From Paenibacillus_E qinlingensis (GTDB lineage Bacteria > Bacillota > Bacilli > Paenibacillales > NBRC-103111), in assembly GCF_028746185.1 (NCBI RefSeq), contig NZ_JAQIVH010000041.1:1-64000 (forward strand): DNA of 64,000 nucleotides, read 5' to 3'. The notes beneath the pieces were generated by a model. It did no database searches. It saw nothing but the letters and a program-made list of their open reading frames with translations, and was not told the DNA's origin. The position numbers and the translations under genes are program-made. Shown here one piece after another: positions 16,991-26,511 of the stretch (positions are counted from its first letter, which is position 1; the number at the start of each line of letters is the position of its first letter).

Positions 16991-17755
16991 CTACGTACTC
17001 ACCGGTTTTATTGCTCGCTTGATCGGAAGTCCTTCCAACCAAGGAGAATCGGCTGATAACACATATTCGGATCGATGTATTTCATCCAGTGCGGCAAGGA
17101 GCTTCCCTTTCTCCGGTGCCTTCATCGTAAAACAAAGCTGCATCGTAGGTTTCTGGTGGCTATTACCCGTAATTTCAACATCAGGGATCATTTTCATCTT
17201 CATGATTTGGATGCCTTGATCTCCCAATGCGGATGCGATCTTGCCTAGTACGCCTGGATGATCAAGTACTTTAACGGTAATCTCATGGACACGACGATTT
17301 CTTAGCAGGTATTTCTCCCATTTGTTCAATAATAGTAAACTAACTAATGCCAAGAAGGTGCACAACACAGCCACAAAGAAAAAGCCAGCTCCGACACATA
17401 GTCCAACAGCAGCAACAACCCATACGGAAGCAGCCGTGGTGAGCCCACTGACGACAGAACCATTTCTCAGAATGGCTCCCGCTCCAAGGAAACCAATACC
17501 GCTGATGACCTGCGCTGCTAGTCTTGCTGGATCCGCTCGCACATTCGATTCATTAACGAATTCCGAGAAACCATAAATGGATAGCAGCATGATGGTGGTA
17601 GAACCCAAACAAACTAAAATATGCGTTCGAAATCCAGCAGCATGGTTACTCCATTCCCGCTCTAATCCAATTAGTCCCCCCAGCAGTGTAGCTATCAACA
17701 TCCGAATCAATAGATCTAAGTGAGAAATATGCCAAACACTGGAAATTGCCGTCAT
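16991..17755 (-). CDS. MgtC/SapB-family membrane protein
   Basis: 254 residues from the second ATG (17755), chosen because GGGAGG and GGGGAAGG precede it; the ATG at 17767 lies directly on the Shine-Dalgarno. Four or five membrane helices carry the family signature LLGGLIGLEREW, GFRTHILVCLGS and VISGIGFLGAGAIL. The C-terminal soluble part from about 150 (EITVKVLDHPGVLGKIASAL) resembles an ACT-like domain, as in full-length MgtC. Members affect magnesium homeostasis or membrane potential. It is flanked by terminators on both sides and so is probably transcribed alone, unrelated to the sugar systems. Confidence 0.92.
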   Translation of the reverse strand: MTAISSVWHISHLDLLIRMLIATLLGGLIGLEREWSNHAAGFRTHILVCLGSTTIMLLSIYGFSEFVNESNVRADPARLAAQVISGIGFLGAGAILRNGSVVSGLTTAASVWVVAAVGLCVGAGFFFVAVLCTFLALVSLLLLNKWEKYLLRNRRVHEITVKVLDHPGVLGKIASALGDQGIQIMKMKMIPDVEITGNSHQKPTMQLCFTMKAPEKGKLLAALDEIHRSEYVLSADSPWLEGLPIKRAIKPVST

Positions 17756-17825
17756 AACCTTCCCCATCCTCCCTTAATCATTTTCAGCTCGATGTAACGA
17801 CTCTTGATTTCCTTACGTGAAACAG

Positions 17826-17855
17826 TGCCCCTGGATGCACGAAGCGCCAGGGGCA
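17826..17855 (-). terminator. Terminator after the CehA-type gene (end of system 2 operon)
   Basis: TGCCCCTGG (17826-17834) and CCAGGGGCA (17847-17855) form a perfect 9-bp stem with a 12-nt loop, followed on the minus strand by CTGTTTC. The T tract is weak. Confidence 0.7.
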
Positions 17856-17927
17856 AGGTGTGCCGTTTTATACGATTAGTGTCCTCAAATCCCATACCAT
17901 CATCAGTCTAACTGTCCATTCGTTTCT

Positions 17928-19211
17928 TCACTTGTCAAAATAAATAGGATTCGTCAAAGCAGCCATCAACGTCATGTTGACCTCTTGGAAATGCCGCCAC
18001 ACTTCAACACGCACAAATATTGTGCCCTCTGCGTCGATTTGAATCGCAAGACCGCCATCCGTCGATACTTCAACTTCCTTTTCCAAGCCGCGATTGCTAA
18101 TTAATTTCACTATATCCCCGATCTTCAAATCCTCAGCTTGGAAAGAAACCACATGGTTATTCTCCCCGACAGGAACCACATCACCAACCATATACGCACC
18201 ACATTTGAGCTGTACAAAAGGTCCTTCCGGCGCATATGTAATGGCTACATGCCCCTTGTCGATTGCACTTAAAATACCACCCACAGTTTTCTCAGAAGCA
18301 TAGACCCAGGTACAAGGCATGGCGTGCTTCACGTAAGGATCCGGGCGATGTGTATCACTGCCGCCAACGGCTACTAACCTTCTGCCCGAGACCAATTGAT
18401 CATGCCACCATTGCATCGCTCTTGCATTCCGATCTGCAAACGGCCCATTCCACACTTCTACCCAATCATGATCAACATTGAAATCCCATTCCCATGGACA
18501 AAACTCGCAATGCGGGTGATTGATGACGATTTTCGCACCATTGGCACGTGCTTCAGCAATCTTAGTCTCGACATCTTCCTGACCTTTCACTCGAAAATCA
18601 AGGATGGGATCACCGACTCCAAGAAAATTACTATGTCCGAAGTTCGTTGTAAACTCCATCCCAGGTATCATGAGAACATTCGTGTTTCGCGGATACGTCA
18701 GATTTTGGCTGACGGTATTATGATCCGTCATAGCGATAAAATCGCATCCAAGCTCTTCCATAATGGCTGCATTTTCTTCTAGCGTAAACGTACCGTCACT
18801 ATTCACGCTGTGTGTGTGCAGATCTCCCTTAAGCCAACGAGGCGTTTTAAACAAGAATTGGATGGTAACGTGAACTGAACAACCTTCGTTCGGCACCTTG
18901 TAGGCGTTATGCAATACCGCCCAGTTACCCGGCATGAAGTCGCCAGACATGTAGCCTGGCGTAGCTTTTTCAAGTCCAACACGAAACTGCTTGCGCGCGC
19001 CTCCACTCCAACCTCTCACTCTCCGCGTATCCCTCAGACCCAGGTCAATGACTGCCTTCTGTATCCCATGTGATTCAATTGAATACGATACCACTAACTC
19101 CTCAACGTGCTCAGGCATTTCAAACGGTACTTCGATATAAGCACTTTGCTCGGAATGGGCAATTTCGCGCGTAATTGTCATAACGGAACGGTTTCTATCT
19201 TCAGGTTTCAT
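17928..19211 (-). CDS. CehA/McbA-family PHP-domain metallohydrolase
   Basis: 427 residues, no signal peptide. An N-terminal beta-sandwich-like region (about 10-125) precedes a PHP domain with metal ligands in WLKGDLHTHSVNSDG (His132, His134), MTDHNTV (Asp163, His164), GMEFTT, INHPHCE and GGSDTHRPD. PHP proteins of this branch hydrolyse phosphate or other esters using two or three metals. The ATG overlaps the EEP stop (ATGA) with AAGGAGA upstream, so the two phosphoesterase-like enzymes are co-translated at the end of the system 2 operon, suggesting a phosphorylated or ester-linked substrate (inference). Confidence 0.9.
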   Translation of the reverse strand: MKPEDRNRSVMTITREIAHSEQSAYIEVPFEMPEHVEELVVSYSIESHGIQKAVIDLGLRDTRRVRGWSGGARKQFRVGLEKATPGYMSGDFMPGNWAVLHNAYKVPNEGCSVHVTIQFLFKTPRWLKGDLHTHSVNSDGTFTLEENAAIMEELGCDFIAMTDHNTVSQNLTYPRNTNVLMIPGMEFTTNFGHSNFLGVGDPILDFRVKGQEDVETKIAEARANGAKIVINHPHCEFCPWEWDFNVDHDWVEVWNGPFADRNARAMQWWHDQLVSGRRLVAVGGSDTHRPDPYVKHAMPCTWVYASEKTVGGILSAIDKGHVAITYAPEGPFVQLKCGAYMVGDVVPVGENNHVVSFQAEDLKIGDIVKLISNRGLEKEVEVSTDGGLAIQIDAEGTIFVRVEVWRHFQEVNMTLMAALTNPIYFDK

Positions 19212-20032
19212 CGCTTATCTCCTTGATTGGCGCCGTTTAAGGTGAGGCGCACAGCTGCAATAATGGGGTAATGATCGGAAGGGTAACCCCCTCCAATTTG
19301 CCTTCTATCGATGATCGTTTCCAACAGTTCTACCTCAGGTGATACGAATATATAATCAATAGGCGCTTCATCTGATCCCCCATTGAAATCGTGCGCAGTT
19401 CGACCGATCTCTCCTTCTAGAAGGGAATATGCGTCCATTAACCATCCTTTCGGTCCTTCTTCCTTCGACTCCCCGCTTAAATAACGGATCGTAGCATTGT
19501 TCGGATGACTATTCATGTCTCCCATAAGGATAACCGGAAGTGGTTGGTCAATTTGATGCTTGGCTATGTAATTCCAAATTACCTTCACGCCATGTTCTCT
19601 TGCTTCCTGGCTGCGGTGGTCCAGATGTGTGTTGTAGACAACAAATACTCTCTGGCTATTCTTGTCTATGAATCGAGCCCACGTACACATTCTTGGGTAC
19701 ATGCTGTCCCAGCTTTTCGTTGCGACAACTTCTGGTGTATCGGATAGCCAGAAATGCCCTTCTTCAACAATTTCAAGCTGATCTTTTTTATAAAAAATAG
19801 CATTATGTTCATCTTCGTGTTCGCCAAACCGACCTGTACCGATCCAATTGTAGGCTGGCAGCTCTTCATGAAGCTCCTTCAGCATGTCATAATAGCCTTC
19901 TTGTGTACCGAAAAGTATAGGGGCGTGTTCTTGGATCGTTTGAGAAACACGCTTAACGCGATAAGGCCATGCATTGTCCCCATCCTTTGGCTCGTTGTAT
20001 CGTAAATTGAAAGTCATGACCTTCCCTATCAT
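19208..20032 (-). CDS. Endonuclease/exonuclease/phosphatase (EEP) family hydrolase
   Basis: 274 residues, cytoplasmic. The EEP fold motifs are visible in order: MTFNLRYN, FGTQEG (Glu45), NTHLDHRS, LMGDMNSHP (Asp172, Asn174) and SDHYPI near 253. Members cleave phosphodiester bonds in nucleic acids, phospholipids or inositol phosphates; the short bacterial forms beside sugar transporters are mostly uncharacterised. It is 21 nt downstream of LplC in system 2 and overlaps the PHP gene. A phosphodiester-containing glycan or glycerophospho-compound is a reasonable guess at the substrate. Confidence 0.9.
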   Translation of the reverse strand: MIGKVMTFNLRYNEPKDGDNAWPYRVKRVSQTIQEHAPILFGTQEGYYDMLKELHEELPAYNWIGTGRFGEHEDEHNAIFYKKDQLEIVEEGHFWLSDTPEVVATKSWDSMYPRMCTWARFIDKNSQRVFVVYNTHLDHRSQEAREHGVKVIWNYIAKHQIDQPLPVILMGDMNSHPNNATIRYLSGESKEEGPKGWLMDAYSLLEGEIGRTAHDFNGGSDEAPIDYIFVSPEVELLETIIDRRQIGGGYPSDHYPIIAAVRLTLNGANQGDKR

Positions 20033-20053
20033 CTCATTGCACCTCTTTTGTAT

Positions 20054-20941
20054 CTATTCTTTGACAGAGCCTAGCATGATACCGTGGATAAAGTACTTTT
20101 GCAGGAATGGATAAATAATTAAAATCGGCACCATTGATACGACGATCTTGGCCGCATTGAGCGTTTTGTCTGAAACCTTCATTAGTAATTCCAGTTTGGA
20201 AGAATCCAGCTCCAACATCGCATTCTGACTCACAACGAGCTGCTGAATATACGTTTGCAGCGGATAATATTCGGCGCTTCGCATAAAAATCATTCCGTCA
20301 AAGAAAGCATTCCAATGACCAACAATACTGAATAAAGTAACGGTTGCCATAGCAGGCAATGAAAGTGGTAGGTAGACACGAATCATCATGTACCAAGGGC
20401 CTGCCCCATCCATGTACCCCGCTTCGCTGAGCTCCTTCGGCAGGTTACGGAAGAAGTTCATTAACAAGATCACGTTAAACACGGGTACAGCACCTGGCAG
20501 CACGAGTGCCCAAATCGTATTGAACATCCCAAGGGATTTAATTGTTAAATATAAAGGAATAATGCCACCGGTAAATAACATCGTGAATAACATAAACCAC
20601 ATATAGATGGTGCGATGCGGGAATTCTTTATTACTTCGAGACAAAGGGTAAGCCATCATGACAGTTAATACGAAGTTAATGCCACCACCGAGTAATACCC
20701 GTTTGACAGAGACAAGAAAAGCATTGAAAAAGTGCGGCTCTTCCAGAATTTTACGATAAGATTCTAAGGTAAAACCAACCGGCCAAAACTTAACGAGGCC
20801 GCCTGCCGCTGCAGCGTTATCACTAAACGAAACAGAGAATACGTGTACAACAGGCGCCAGCGACATGAACGAGATGAGCAGCATAACTAAGATGAGAATG
20901 GCTTCGATTACCTGAGCGGATAATGTTCTATTGCGTACCAT
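20054..20941 (-). CDS. ABC transporter permease, LplC/YtcP type (system 2)
   Basis: 295 residues, six membrane helices, EAA loop EAGYMDGAGPWYMMIRVYLP and the LplC-type ending FLQKYFIHGIMLGSVKE. In the EAA loop the usual DGAN is DGAG. It lies 18 nt after LplB, with CAGGTGA before the ATG. Confidence 0.93.
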   Translation of the reverse strand: MVRNRTLSAQVIEAILILVMLLISFMSLAPVVHVFSVSFSDNAAAAGGLVKFWPVGFTLESYRKILEEPHFFNAFLVSVKRVLLGGGINFVLTVMMAYPLSRSNKEFPHRTIYMWFMLFTMLFTGGIIPLYLTIKSLGMFNTIWALVLPGAVPVFNVILLMNFFRNLPKELSEAGYMDGAGPWYMMIRVYLPLSLPAMATVTLFSIVGHWNAFFDGMIFMRSAEYYPLQTYIQQLVVSQNAMLELDSSKLELLMKVSDKTLNAAKIVVSMVPILIIYPFLQKYFIHGIMLGSVKE

Positions 20942-20959
20942 GACTAATCACCTGCTTCA

Positions 20960-21850
20960 TTAGAAAATTCTGTAGTTTGCGTATTTATACGCTATTTTGT
21001 AAGAGAGGATAATGAGGATGAATCCAATCATTGATTTCAAAAGTCCGACGGCTGTTGCTAAGCCATATTGTGCCTGCACGAGCCCAACCCGGTAAACGTA
21101 CGTATCAATAATATCGCCTGATTGGTAAACAAGCGGATTATACAAATTGAAAATTTGATCAAAACCTGCATTCAGAATGTTCCCAATACTTAAGGTAGCC
21201 AACAATACGACAGTAGGAATCAAGCTTGGCAAAGTAACATACCATAACTGCTTCAAGCGATTGGCGCCATCCATTTCAGCAGCTTCATATAGAGACGGAT
21301 TAATGCCAGCTAAGGCAGCTAAATAGATGATGGCAGCAAATCCAAATTCTTTCCAAATATCGGAGCTAACCACAATAGTAGGGAACCAACTGTTTTTTGC
21401 CAAAAACATGATCGGTTCGAAACCAAACATTTTCAACGCACTGTTGATGATGCCATCCAAGGACAGCATATCCAATACGACACCTGCTAAGATAACCCAA
21501 GAAATAAAATGGGGAAGGTAGACCACGGTCTGCACCCATCTTTTAAAAATATGAAATCGAACCTCATTGAGCAATATCGCAAATGTAAGCGGAACAATCA
21601 AATGAGCAATAATTTTACAAACGGCAATAAATACCGTATTAAAAAAGATTGTTTTGCTGTCTTCCAGTTCGAACATGTACGTAAAATTCTCAAGCCCGAT
21701 CCAAGGGGAGTCCCAGATGCCCAATCCGATCTTGAAGTTTTGGAACGCAATGGCGATTCCGAACATTGGAATTAGTTGGAAAATAATGAGAAGCAGGATT
21801 CCTGGCAAGAGCATCAAATGGTAGTGCTTGTAAAATGATCGAATATTCAT
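20960..21850 (-). CDS. ABC transporter permease, LplB type (system 2)
   Basis: 296 residues, six membrane helices, EAA loop EAAEMDGANRLKQLWYVTLP, C-terminus KYANYRIF. It follows the lipoprotein gene after an 85-nt gap that contains a hairpin (21884-21923), so the permease pair is probably made at a lower level than the binding protein. Confidence 0.93.
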   Translation of the reverse strand: MNIRSFYKHYHLMLLPGILLLIIFQLIPMFGIAIAFQNFKIGLGIWDSPWIGLENFTYMFELEDSKTIFFNTVFIAVCKIIAHLIVPLTFAILLNEVRFHIFKRWVQTVVYLPHFISWVILAGVVLDMLSLDGIINSALKMFGFEPIMFLAKNSWFPTIVVSSDIWKEFGFAAIIYLAALAGINPSLYEAAEMDGANRLKQLWYVTLPSLIPTVVLLATLSIGNILNAGFDQIFNLYNPLVYQSGDIIDTYVYRVGLVQAQYGLATAVGLLKSMIGFILIILSYKIAYKYANYRIF

Positions 21851-21883
21851 CAGCTATACACCTCTGTTCCCATCATGATTGTA

Positions 21884-21923
21884 CAAAAAGCACACCACCA
21901 ATCGGTTAGGCGGTGCGCTTTTG
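21884..21923 (-). terminator. Leaky terminator between lipoprotein and permeases (system 2)
   Basis: On the minus strand AAAGCGCACCGCC pairs with GGTGGTGTGCTTT (two G-T pairs) around a nine-base loop and is followed by TTTG. It lies inside the operon between the binding protein and LplB, where partial terminators commonly set a higher binding-protein level. Confidence 0.8.
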
Positions 21924-21935
21924 ATTCTTACACGT

Positions 21936-23600
21936 TTACTTTTTGGATTTGCTTAGTTCATCTGTTACTTCTTTCGTAATTTCGTCGCCACCTTGCGCTT
22001 TCCAATCGGTTACGAACTTATCAAAGGCATCCAGCGGTTTCTCGCCCATTACAATACCGAAGAACGTTTCTTTCTCAAGCTTTTGCAGGTTCGCCCATTT
22101 TCTTTCCATCGTTTTTGTGTTTGCTGTAAATTCGCTATACACTTTATTCATGTTTTGTTTCAACAGTTCAGCAGGAGCCGTGTAGCCATAGTAGCCAGAC
22201 CAATCTTTCAGATCTGCTTTAGGATTAGCTTTGTCACGAGTTGCCTTATCAAACATTTCTTTCATTTCAGGACTTAACTCTTCGGGTTTGGTTTGCCCAC
22301 CCATTGCCTTTTTCAACATATCGGACTTTCTTTCTACCGCATCGGCAAAGTCGAAAGTAGCATTTCCGATCGGCCAGTGTTCTGCACTTACTGAGAAATC
22401 AAGCTTCAAAGCATCTGGGTCTACTTTACGTTGCGCATTGATAAACGTGTTCGCATAAACCATAGCGGCTTCAGGGTTCTTCATCCCCTTTTTCACAACG
22501 ATAAACTGTGTACTCACAGGCACCATCATTGTATTCACTGTGCCTTTAGCATCAGGGATCAAATACGGTACGAAGTCAGCTTTTGGATTCAACTTCATCG
22601 TGTCAGCAGCTAAACCACCCGACCACCAAGGTCCAAAGAAAATACCCGACTTGCCTGAAACGATATTCTCGTTCGGCTCTTTACGCAGAACAAATTCCTT
22701 ATCAATTGCCCCTGCAGCATACATTTCGCGCAGCTTACTGAGCGCTTGTTTCGTTTCTGGTGTGATTGAAGCATAGACAACCTTGCCTGAGCTATCTTTT
22801 ATCCAGTTGGAAACACCCTCAACACCACCGGAAGGATACGCACCAAATGCTTGAAAAATAGCTTTGAAATCGCCCCGTTGTGCTTTCCCGTTAACTGCCA
22901 GTGATTTCTCAAACCCAGCGATTCCCATTGTATCCGCTTTACCATTTCCGTCTGGATCTTTCTCGACGAAAGCTTTGGCAATGGCCGTAACATCATCAAC
23001 TGATTTCGGCGGTTGCAATCCTAATTTATCCATCCAATCTTTGCGTACCCACACCATGCTTGCCGCATCCGCTTGTACGCTAATATTCGGAATACCCATT
23101 AATTTACCCTTATACGTCGCTTTTTCCAAGGCTTTATTATTCGTTGAACCGTACAATTCTTTTGCCAACGGAGACGCATATTTCTCATATACTTTGGTCA
23201 TATCTTCAATTTGGCCAGCTTCAGCTAACGCCAAGAAGATCTGCTCGTTCACCAGCATTACGTCAGGTAAGTCGTTACTTGCGATAGCCAACTTCATTTT
23301 TTGCTCATGATCCTGAGGAGCGGCATACCAGAGAATTTTAAAGTTAATATTCGTTTTTTGTGAAATATATTTCATGTACTGGTTGCTTTCTACCGTATCA
23401 CCAGCTGGCAATTTAGCTCCAGGGCTTAAACTTTTGAACGTGGTAACTTCAATTGGATTCGGCATCTTCAAAGGGTCAACTTTCACGTTGGAATCCGCCG
23501 ACGATTGCCCGCTATCCTTAGTCCCTGCGTTGTTACTCGAACATGCTGTCATTAGAACAGCGATTGCCATCATCGAAATTAGAGCTTTTTTATTCTTCAT
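21936..23600 (-). CDS. Extracellular solute-binding lipoprotein (system 2)
   Basis: 554 residues. Lipobox VLMTACSS makes Cys20 the lipidated residue. The family 1 solute-binding fold has the segment FVEKDPDGNGKADTMGIAGF seen in LplA-type proteins. AGGAGG lies just before the ATG. It is the first gene of the system 2 operon and lies downstream of the YesN/YesM genes, which are likely to control it. Substrate unknown. Confidence 0.93.
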   Translation of the reverse strand: MKNKKALISMMAIAVLMTACSSNNAGTKDSGQSSADSNVKVDPLKMPNPIEVTTFKSLSPGAKLPAGDTVESNQYMKYISQKTNINFKILWYAAPQDHEQKMKLAIASNDLPDVMLVNEQIFLALAEAGQIEDMTKVYEKYASPLAKELYGSTNNKALEKATYKGKLMGIPNISVQADAASMVWVRKDWMDKLGLQPPKSVDDVTAIAKAFVEKDPDGNGKADTMGIAGFEKSLAVNGKAQRGDFKAIFQAFGAYPSGGVEGVSNWIKDSSGKVVYASITPETKQALSKLREMYAAGAIDKEFVLRKEPNENIVSGKSGIFFGPWWSGGLAADTMKLNPKADFVPYLIPDAKGTVNTMMVPVSTQFIVVKKGMKNPEAAMVYANTFINAQRKVDPDALKLDFSVSAEHWPIGNATFDFADAVERKSDMLKKAMGGQTKPEELSPEMKEMFDKATRDKANPKADLKDWSGYYGYTAPAELLKQNMNKVYSEFTANTKTMERKWANLQKLEKETFFGIVMGEKPLDAFDKFVTDWKAQGGDEITKEVTDELSKSKK

Positions 23601-23773
23601 AATGCCCCTCCTCTTTAATTACCCTACACTTACATCTTAAAGAAAATGAAAGGCATTCGGGTCTAATTCTGTCTTGTGTTTAGGAACAAATCGTCTCGTA
23701 ATTGGCTACATAGAACGTCCAGTAGACGAAAGTGCACTTTTTAGGAGACGATATGTGACCTTTCCTCCACTCA

Positions 23774-24559
23774 TTATGACTGACTCTTACGAAACTCACC
23801 TGGCAGCATCCCTGTTGACTCCCGAAATACCTTACTGAAATATTTCTCATTCGGATACCCAGCTTGTGTAGCGATCCACCCTATGGATTTGTTCGTCTGT
23901 GTAAGCATGGCTTTCGCATGATTCACCCGCACTTCACGGATAAAATCATTGCACGTTTTACCAGCAATATCCCGAAAACAACGGCTGAAATAGCTGCGGC
24001 TCATATTCACTCTTTTCGCAATATCTGGCAATAAAAGGTCCTTTTGAAACTCCGCATGAATAATATCCACGGCTTTCCATACACTTGCATTGACTTCTGG
24101 AGAGTAAGGTCCCTCATCCTCAATCGCATGCGTCGTCACAGGAGGAGGCTGATCTTGTGTCTCCCTAGTTCGCATATGTTGCTCTTCCATTTTGTTTACA
24201 ATTCGCCGTAGCACTTCATCCATGTGCTCATGTTCAAGCTCAACCTTCGTTATGTAATCCAGCGCTCCAAGACGAAGTGCTTCCTGGATAAGTTCGAAAT
24301 CCTGATGGAACGTCAAAACAACCATACTAATATCTTTGTACTTCTCTTTCACTGACCTCATTAAATCAATACCGGACATGACAGGCATCGCTAAATCTGT
24401 GATCAGTAAGTCAACCTGATTGTCGGCAAGAAACTCCAAGGCTTTCTTACCATTCCCTGCTTCGCCTACGACTTCTAAATGATGCTCCCGCCAAGGCATC
24501 ATCGTAATGAAACCTTTACGTACCAAGTGATCATCGTCAACAACCATAACTTTTATCAT
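23774..24559 (-). CDS. YesN-type response regulator with AraC DNA-binding domain
   Basis: 261 residues. The receiver domain (1-120) has the acidic pocket DDDH at 8-11 and the phosphoacceptor Asp55 in LLITDLAMPV. The C-terminal AraC domain (about 165-258) has two helix-turn-helix units (DIAKRVNMSRSYFSRCFRD; IGWIATQAGYPNEKYFSKVF). Its start codon overlaps the stop of the kinase gene by one base (TAATG). It probably activates the system 2 importer whose promoter lies in the 173 nt directly downstream. Confidence 0.94.
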   Translation of the reverse strand: MIKVMVVDDDHLVRKGFITMMPWREHHLEVVGEAGNGKKALEFLADNQVDLLITDLAMPVMSGIDLMRSVKEKYKDISMVVLTFHQDFELIQEALRLGALDYITKVELEHEHMDEVLRRIVNKMEEQHMRTRETQDQPPPVTTHAIEDEGPYSPEVNASVWKAVDIIHAEFQKDLLLPDIAKRVNMSRSYFSRCFRDIAGKTCNDFIREVRVNHAKAMLTQTNKSIGWIATQAGYPNEKYFSKVFRESTGMLPGEFRKSQS

Positions 24560-26289
24560 TAGCTAACTCCTCCTATTGGAAGACGAAGAACGATCGTCGT
24601 CCCTGCACCGATTGTGCTTTCAATATGAAAACTGGCCGCTGGCCCAAATTGGAATTTAACCATACGATACACATATTGAAGTCCAATCCCCATGCCTACC
24701 TTCTTTTTCTCTATCGTGTTCTCACTCATTAATTGAATGATATCTTCCTCTGTCATGCCATCTCCATTGTCTTTCACTTCGATAATGACATGCGAGAAGC
24801 CATCTTCGATTACACTCACTTCAATCACGCCATTGTCGCCTAGGCCATGGTATAACGCATTCTCTACTAACGGCTGCAGAATAAATCGAGGAACTGCCAA
24901 TTCAAGTGCTTCAGAATCCGCATGGATCTTCACATCAAAATGAAAATTATAGCGAATCCCTTGCAGTTCAACATAATTTTTCAATGCATCAATTTCATCT
25001 TTAATTCGTGCAGGTCCACCTTTGCCGAGATTATAATAGAGTACTTTGTTCAACGTAGATACCAGCCGATCAATATCCTTCTGCCCGTTGGCACGAGCCA
25101 GCCATCGAATCGTATCCAGTGTATTATGAATAAAATGAGGATTGATTTGAGTCATTAATTTCTCAACCTCAAGAAAGGCTTTGCTCTGCTCTTTTTGCTC
25201 AACCTCGCTGATGAGTTCGAAAATACGACTTCTCATTTCCGCAAACTCTCTGTAGATCATAGAAAACTCCGAGATTTGCGATTGTCTTCTAGGAAATACC
25301 TCATTATTGCTTTTGACATTGCGAATATCCGTACTGAGCAGGTTCAGCGGACGATACACTGTTCGCCATATCAGCCAAGCAATAAAGAAACTCGCGATTA
25401 ACGTTAAAACGGCAAAAAACACAAACTGTTTCATCCATCTATATACTTCGAGATTGTAGACTGATTTGGGCACCGCCGACATGACTTTCCAGGTTTGATT
25501 GCTCTCTTCCTCGAACATGCGATATTTAGCTGTGATATCGGTATGCGAATCTTTCCCATCGTATTGCATCCCAATCGGGAAATCCGCAGAATTCTCGCTA
25601 TATACAATTTTGCCGTGATTATCGAGGATTAGATGTACCAAGTTGCCGCCAAATTGATCATTGTCTTTGAGAATACTTTCGGCTAATTTAAAATTCGTTT
25701 CAATATAAACATATACATCATCACGATCTGGAAGCTCTACTTTACGCAAAATCGAAAGCACTTGATTGCCATCAATTGGATTTAGTGACAGATGCGGTCC
25801 CATATAGGTAAGTTTATCGAATTTGATGAGGACAGGCAGTTTTTTCAAATCATAGTTGTCACTCACACTAAAATTCTCGAATAAGGCCTGATTGTCTCTC
25901 TCAAAATAGTAAAACATCAATCCCAGCGTAGGGTTCGTAAAATGAATTAATCCTAATTCACTTCTGATCTCATCGTTCAATCTTTTTTTCTCATAGATAT
26001 CAGCTGACAAATACGTTTCAAGACTTTTGCCCACTCTACCGTCAAAAGCTAGCTGTTGCGACGTGTGATTCAACTGGCCTATGGTATCTTCCAACATGAT
26101 CCTGACTTGATGCAAATTACTAAGGGCACCGCCCTCCGCCTTATTTTGCAAAATGGCATACATAGAGAAATAAGAAATGCTTCCTATCAAAATTAAAGGT
26201 GCAAGCGAGCTAATAAACAGAATTATGATGAGTCGAGACTTTAACGAATGCGGCTTCGGTGTTAATCCAAATTTCTTCCTTGTTGTCAT
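24559..26289 (-). CDS. YesM-type sensor histidine kinase
   Basis: 576 residues. Two membrane segments (about 17-42 and 283-306) enclose an extracellular sensor domain. A HAMP linker follows, then a His_kinase domain with the phosphoacceptor in INPHFIHNTLD, an N-box LVENALYHGLGDNG and a G-box GMGIGLQYVYRM. It senses an extracytoplasmic sugar signal or binding-protein state and phosphorylates the YesN partner encoded downstream with one-base overlap. Its promoter faces the divergent heparinase-like gene (26290-26511). Confidence 0.94.
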   Translation of the reverse strand: MTTRKKFGLTPKPHSLKSRLIIILFISSLAPLILIGSISYFSMYAILQNKAEGGALSNLHQVRIMLEDTIGQLNHTSQQLAFDGRVGKSLETYLSADIYEKKRLNDEIRSELGLIHFTNPTLGLMFYYFERDNQALFENFSVSDNYDLKKLPVLIKFDKLTYMGPHLSLNPIDGNQVLSILRKVELPDRDDVYVYIETNFKLAESILKDNDQFGGNLVHLILDNHGKIVYSENSADFPIGMQYDGKDSHTDITAKYRMFEEESNQTWKVMSAVPKSVYNLEVYRWMKQFVFFAVLTLIASFFIAWLIWRTVYRPLNLLSTDIRNVKSNNEVFPRRQSQISEFSMIYREFAEMRSRIFELISEVEQKEQSKAFLEVEKLMTQINPHFIHNTLDTIRWLARANGQKDIDRLVSTLNKVLYYNLGKGGPARIKDEIDALKNYVELQGIRYNFHFDVKIHADSEALELAVPRFILQPLVENALYHGLGDNGVIEVSVIEDGFSHVIIEVKDNGDGMTEEDIIQLMSENTIEKKKVGMGIGLQYVYRMVKFQFGPAASFHIESTIGAGTTIVLRLPIGGVS

Positions 26290-26511
26290 GATTCAGCCTC
26301 GCTTTGTCGTTATTTAATCTTGTCTTGCCTAGTATACAAAACAAATAAAGCGCTAACAACCGTGATGACAATTGGAGTTTATACGTAGATAAGTCATAAA
26401 AACAAGAATCGTGTCACGTCCCCCGATAGAGGGATTCTAACCACTGCATTATACTGGAGGGTAAATACCGTTAGTTCTAGTAGTTTACTGAACAGGGAGG
26501 CATTGGAGACT

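Noticed and set aside
23601..23773. AraC-type element before the system 2 lipoprotein
   Set aside because: CTACTGGACG resembles the core of S1 but no acceptable -10 box lies at the expected distance, and this system has its own YesN/YesM pair.
26290..26511. S1-like element in the divergent heparinase/kinase promoter region
   Set aside because: A TATACT box is present at 26455 but the sequence 46-48 bases upstream does not match the element.
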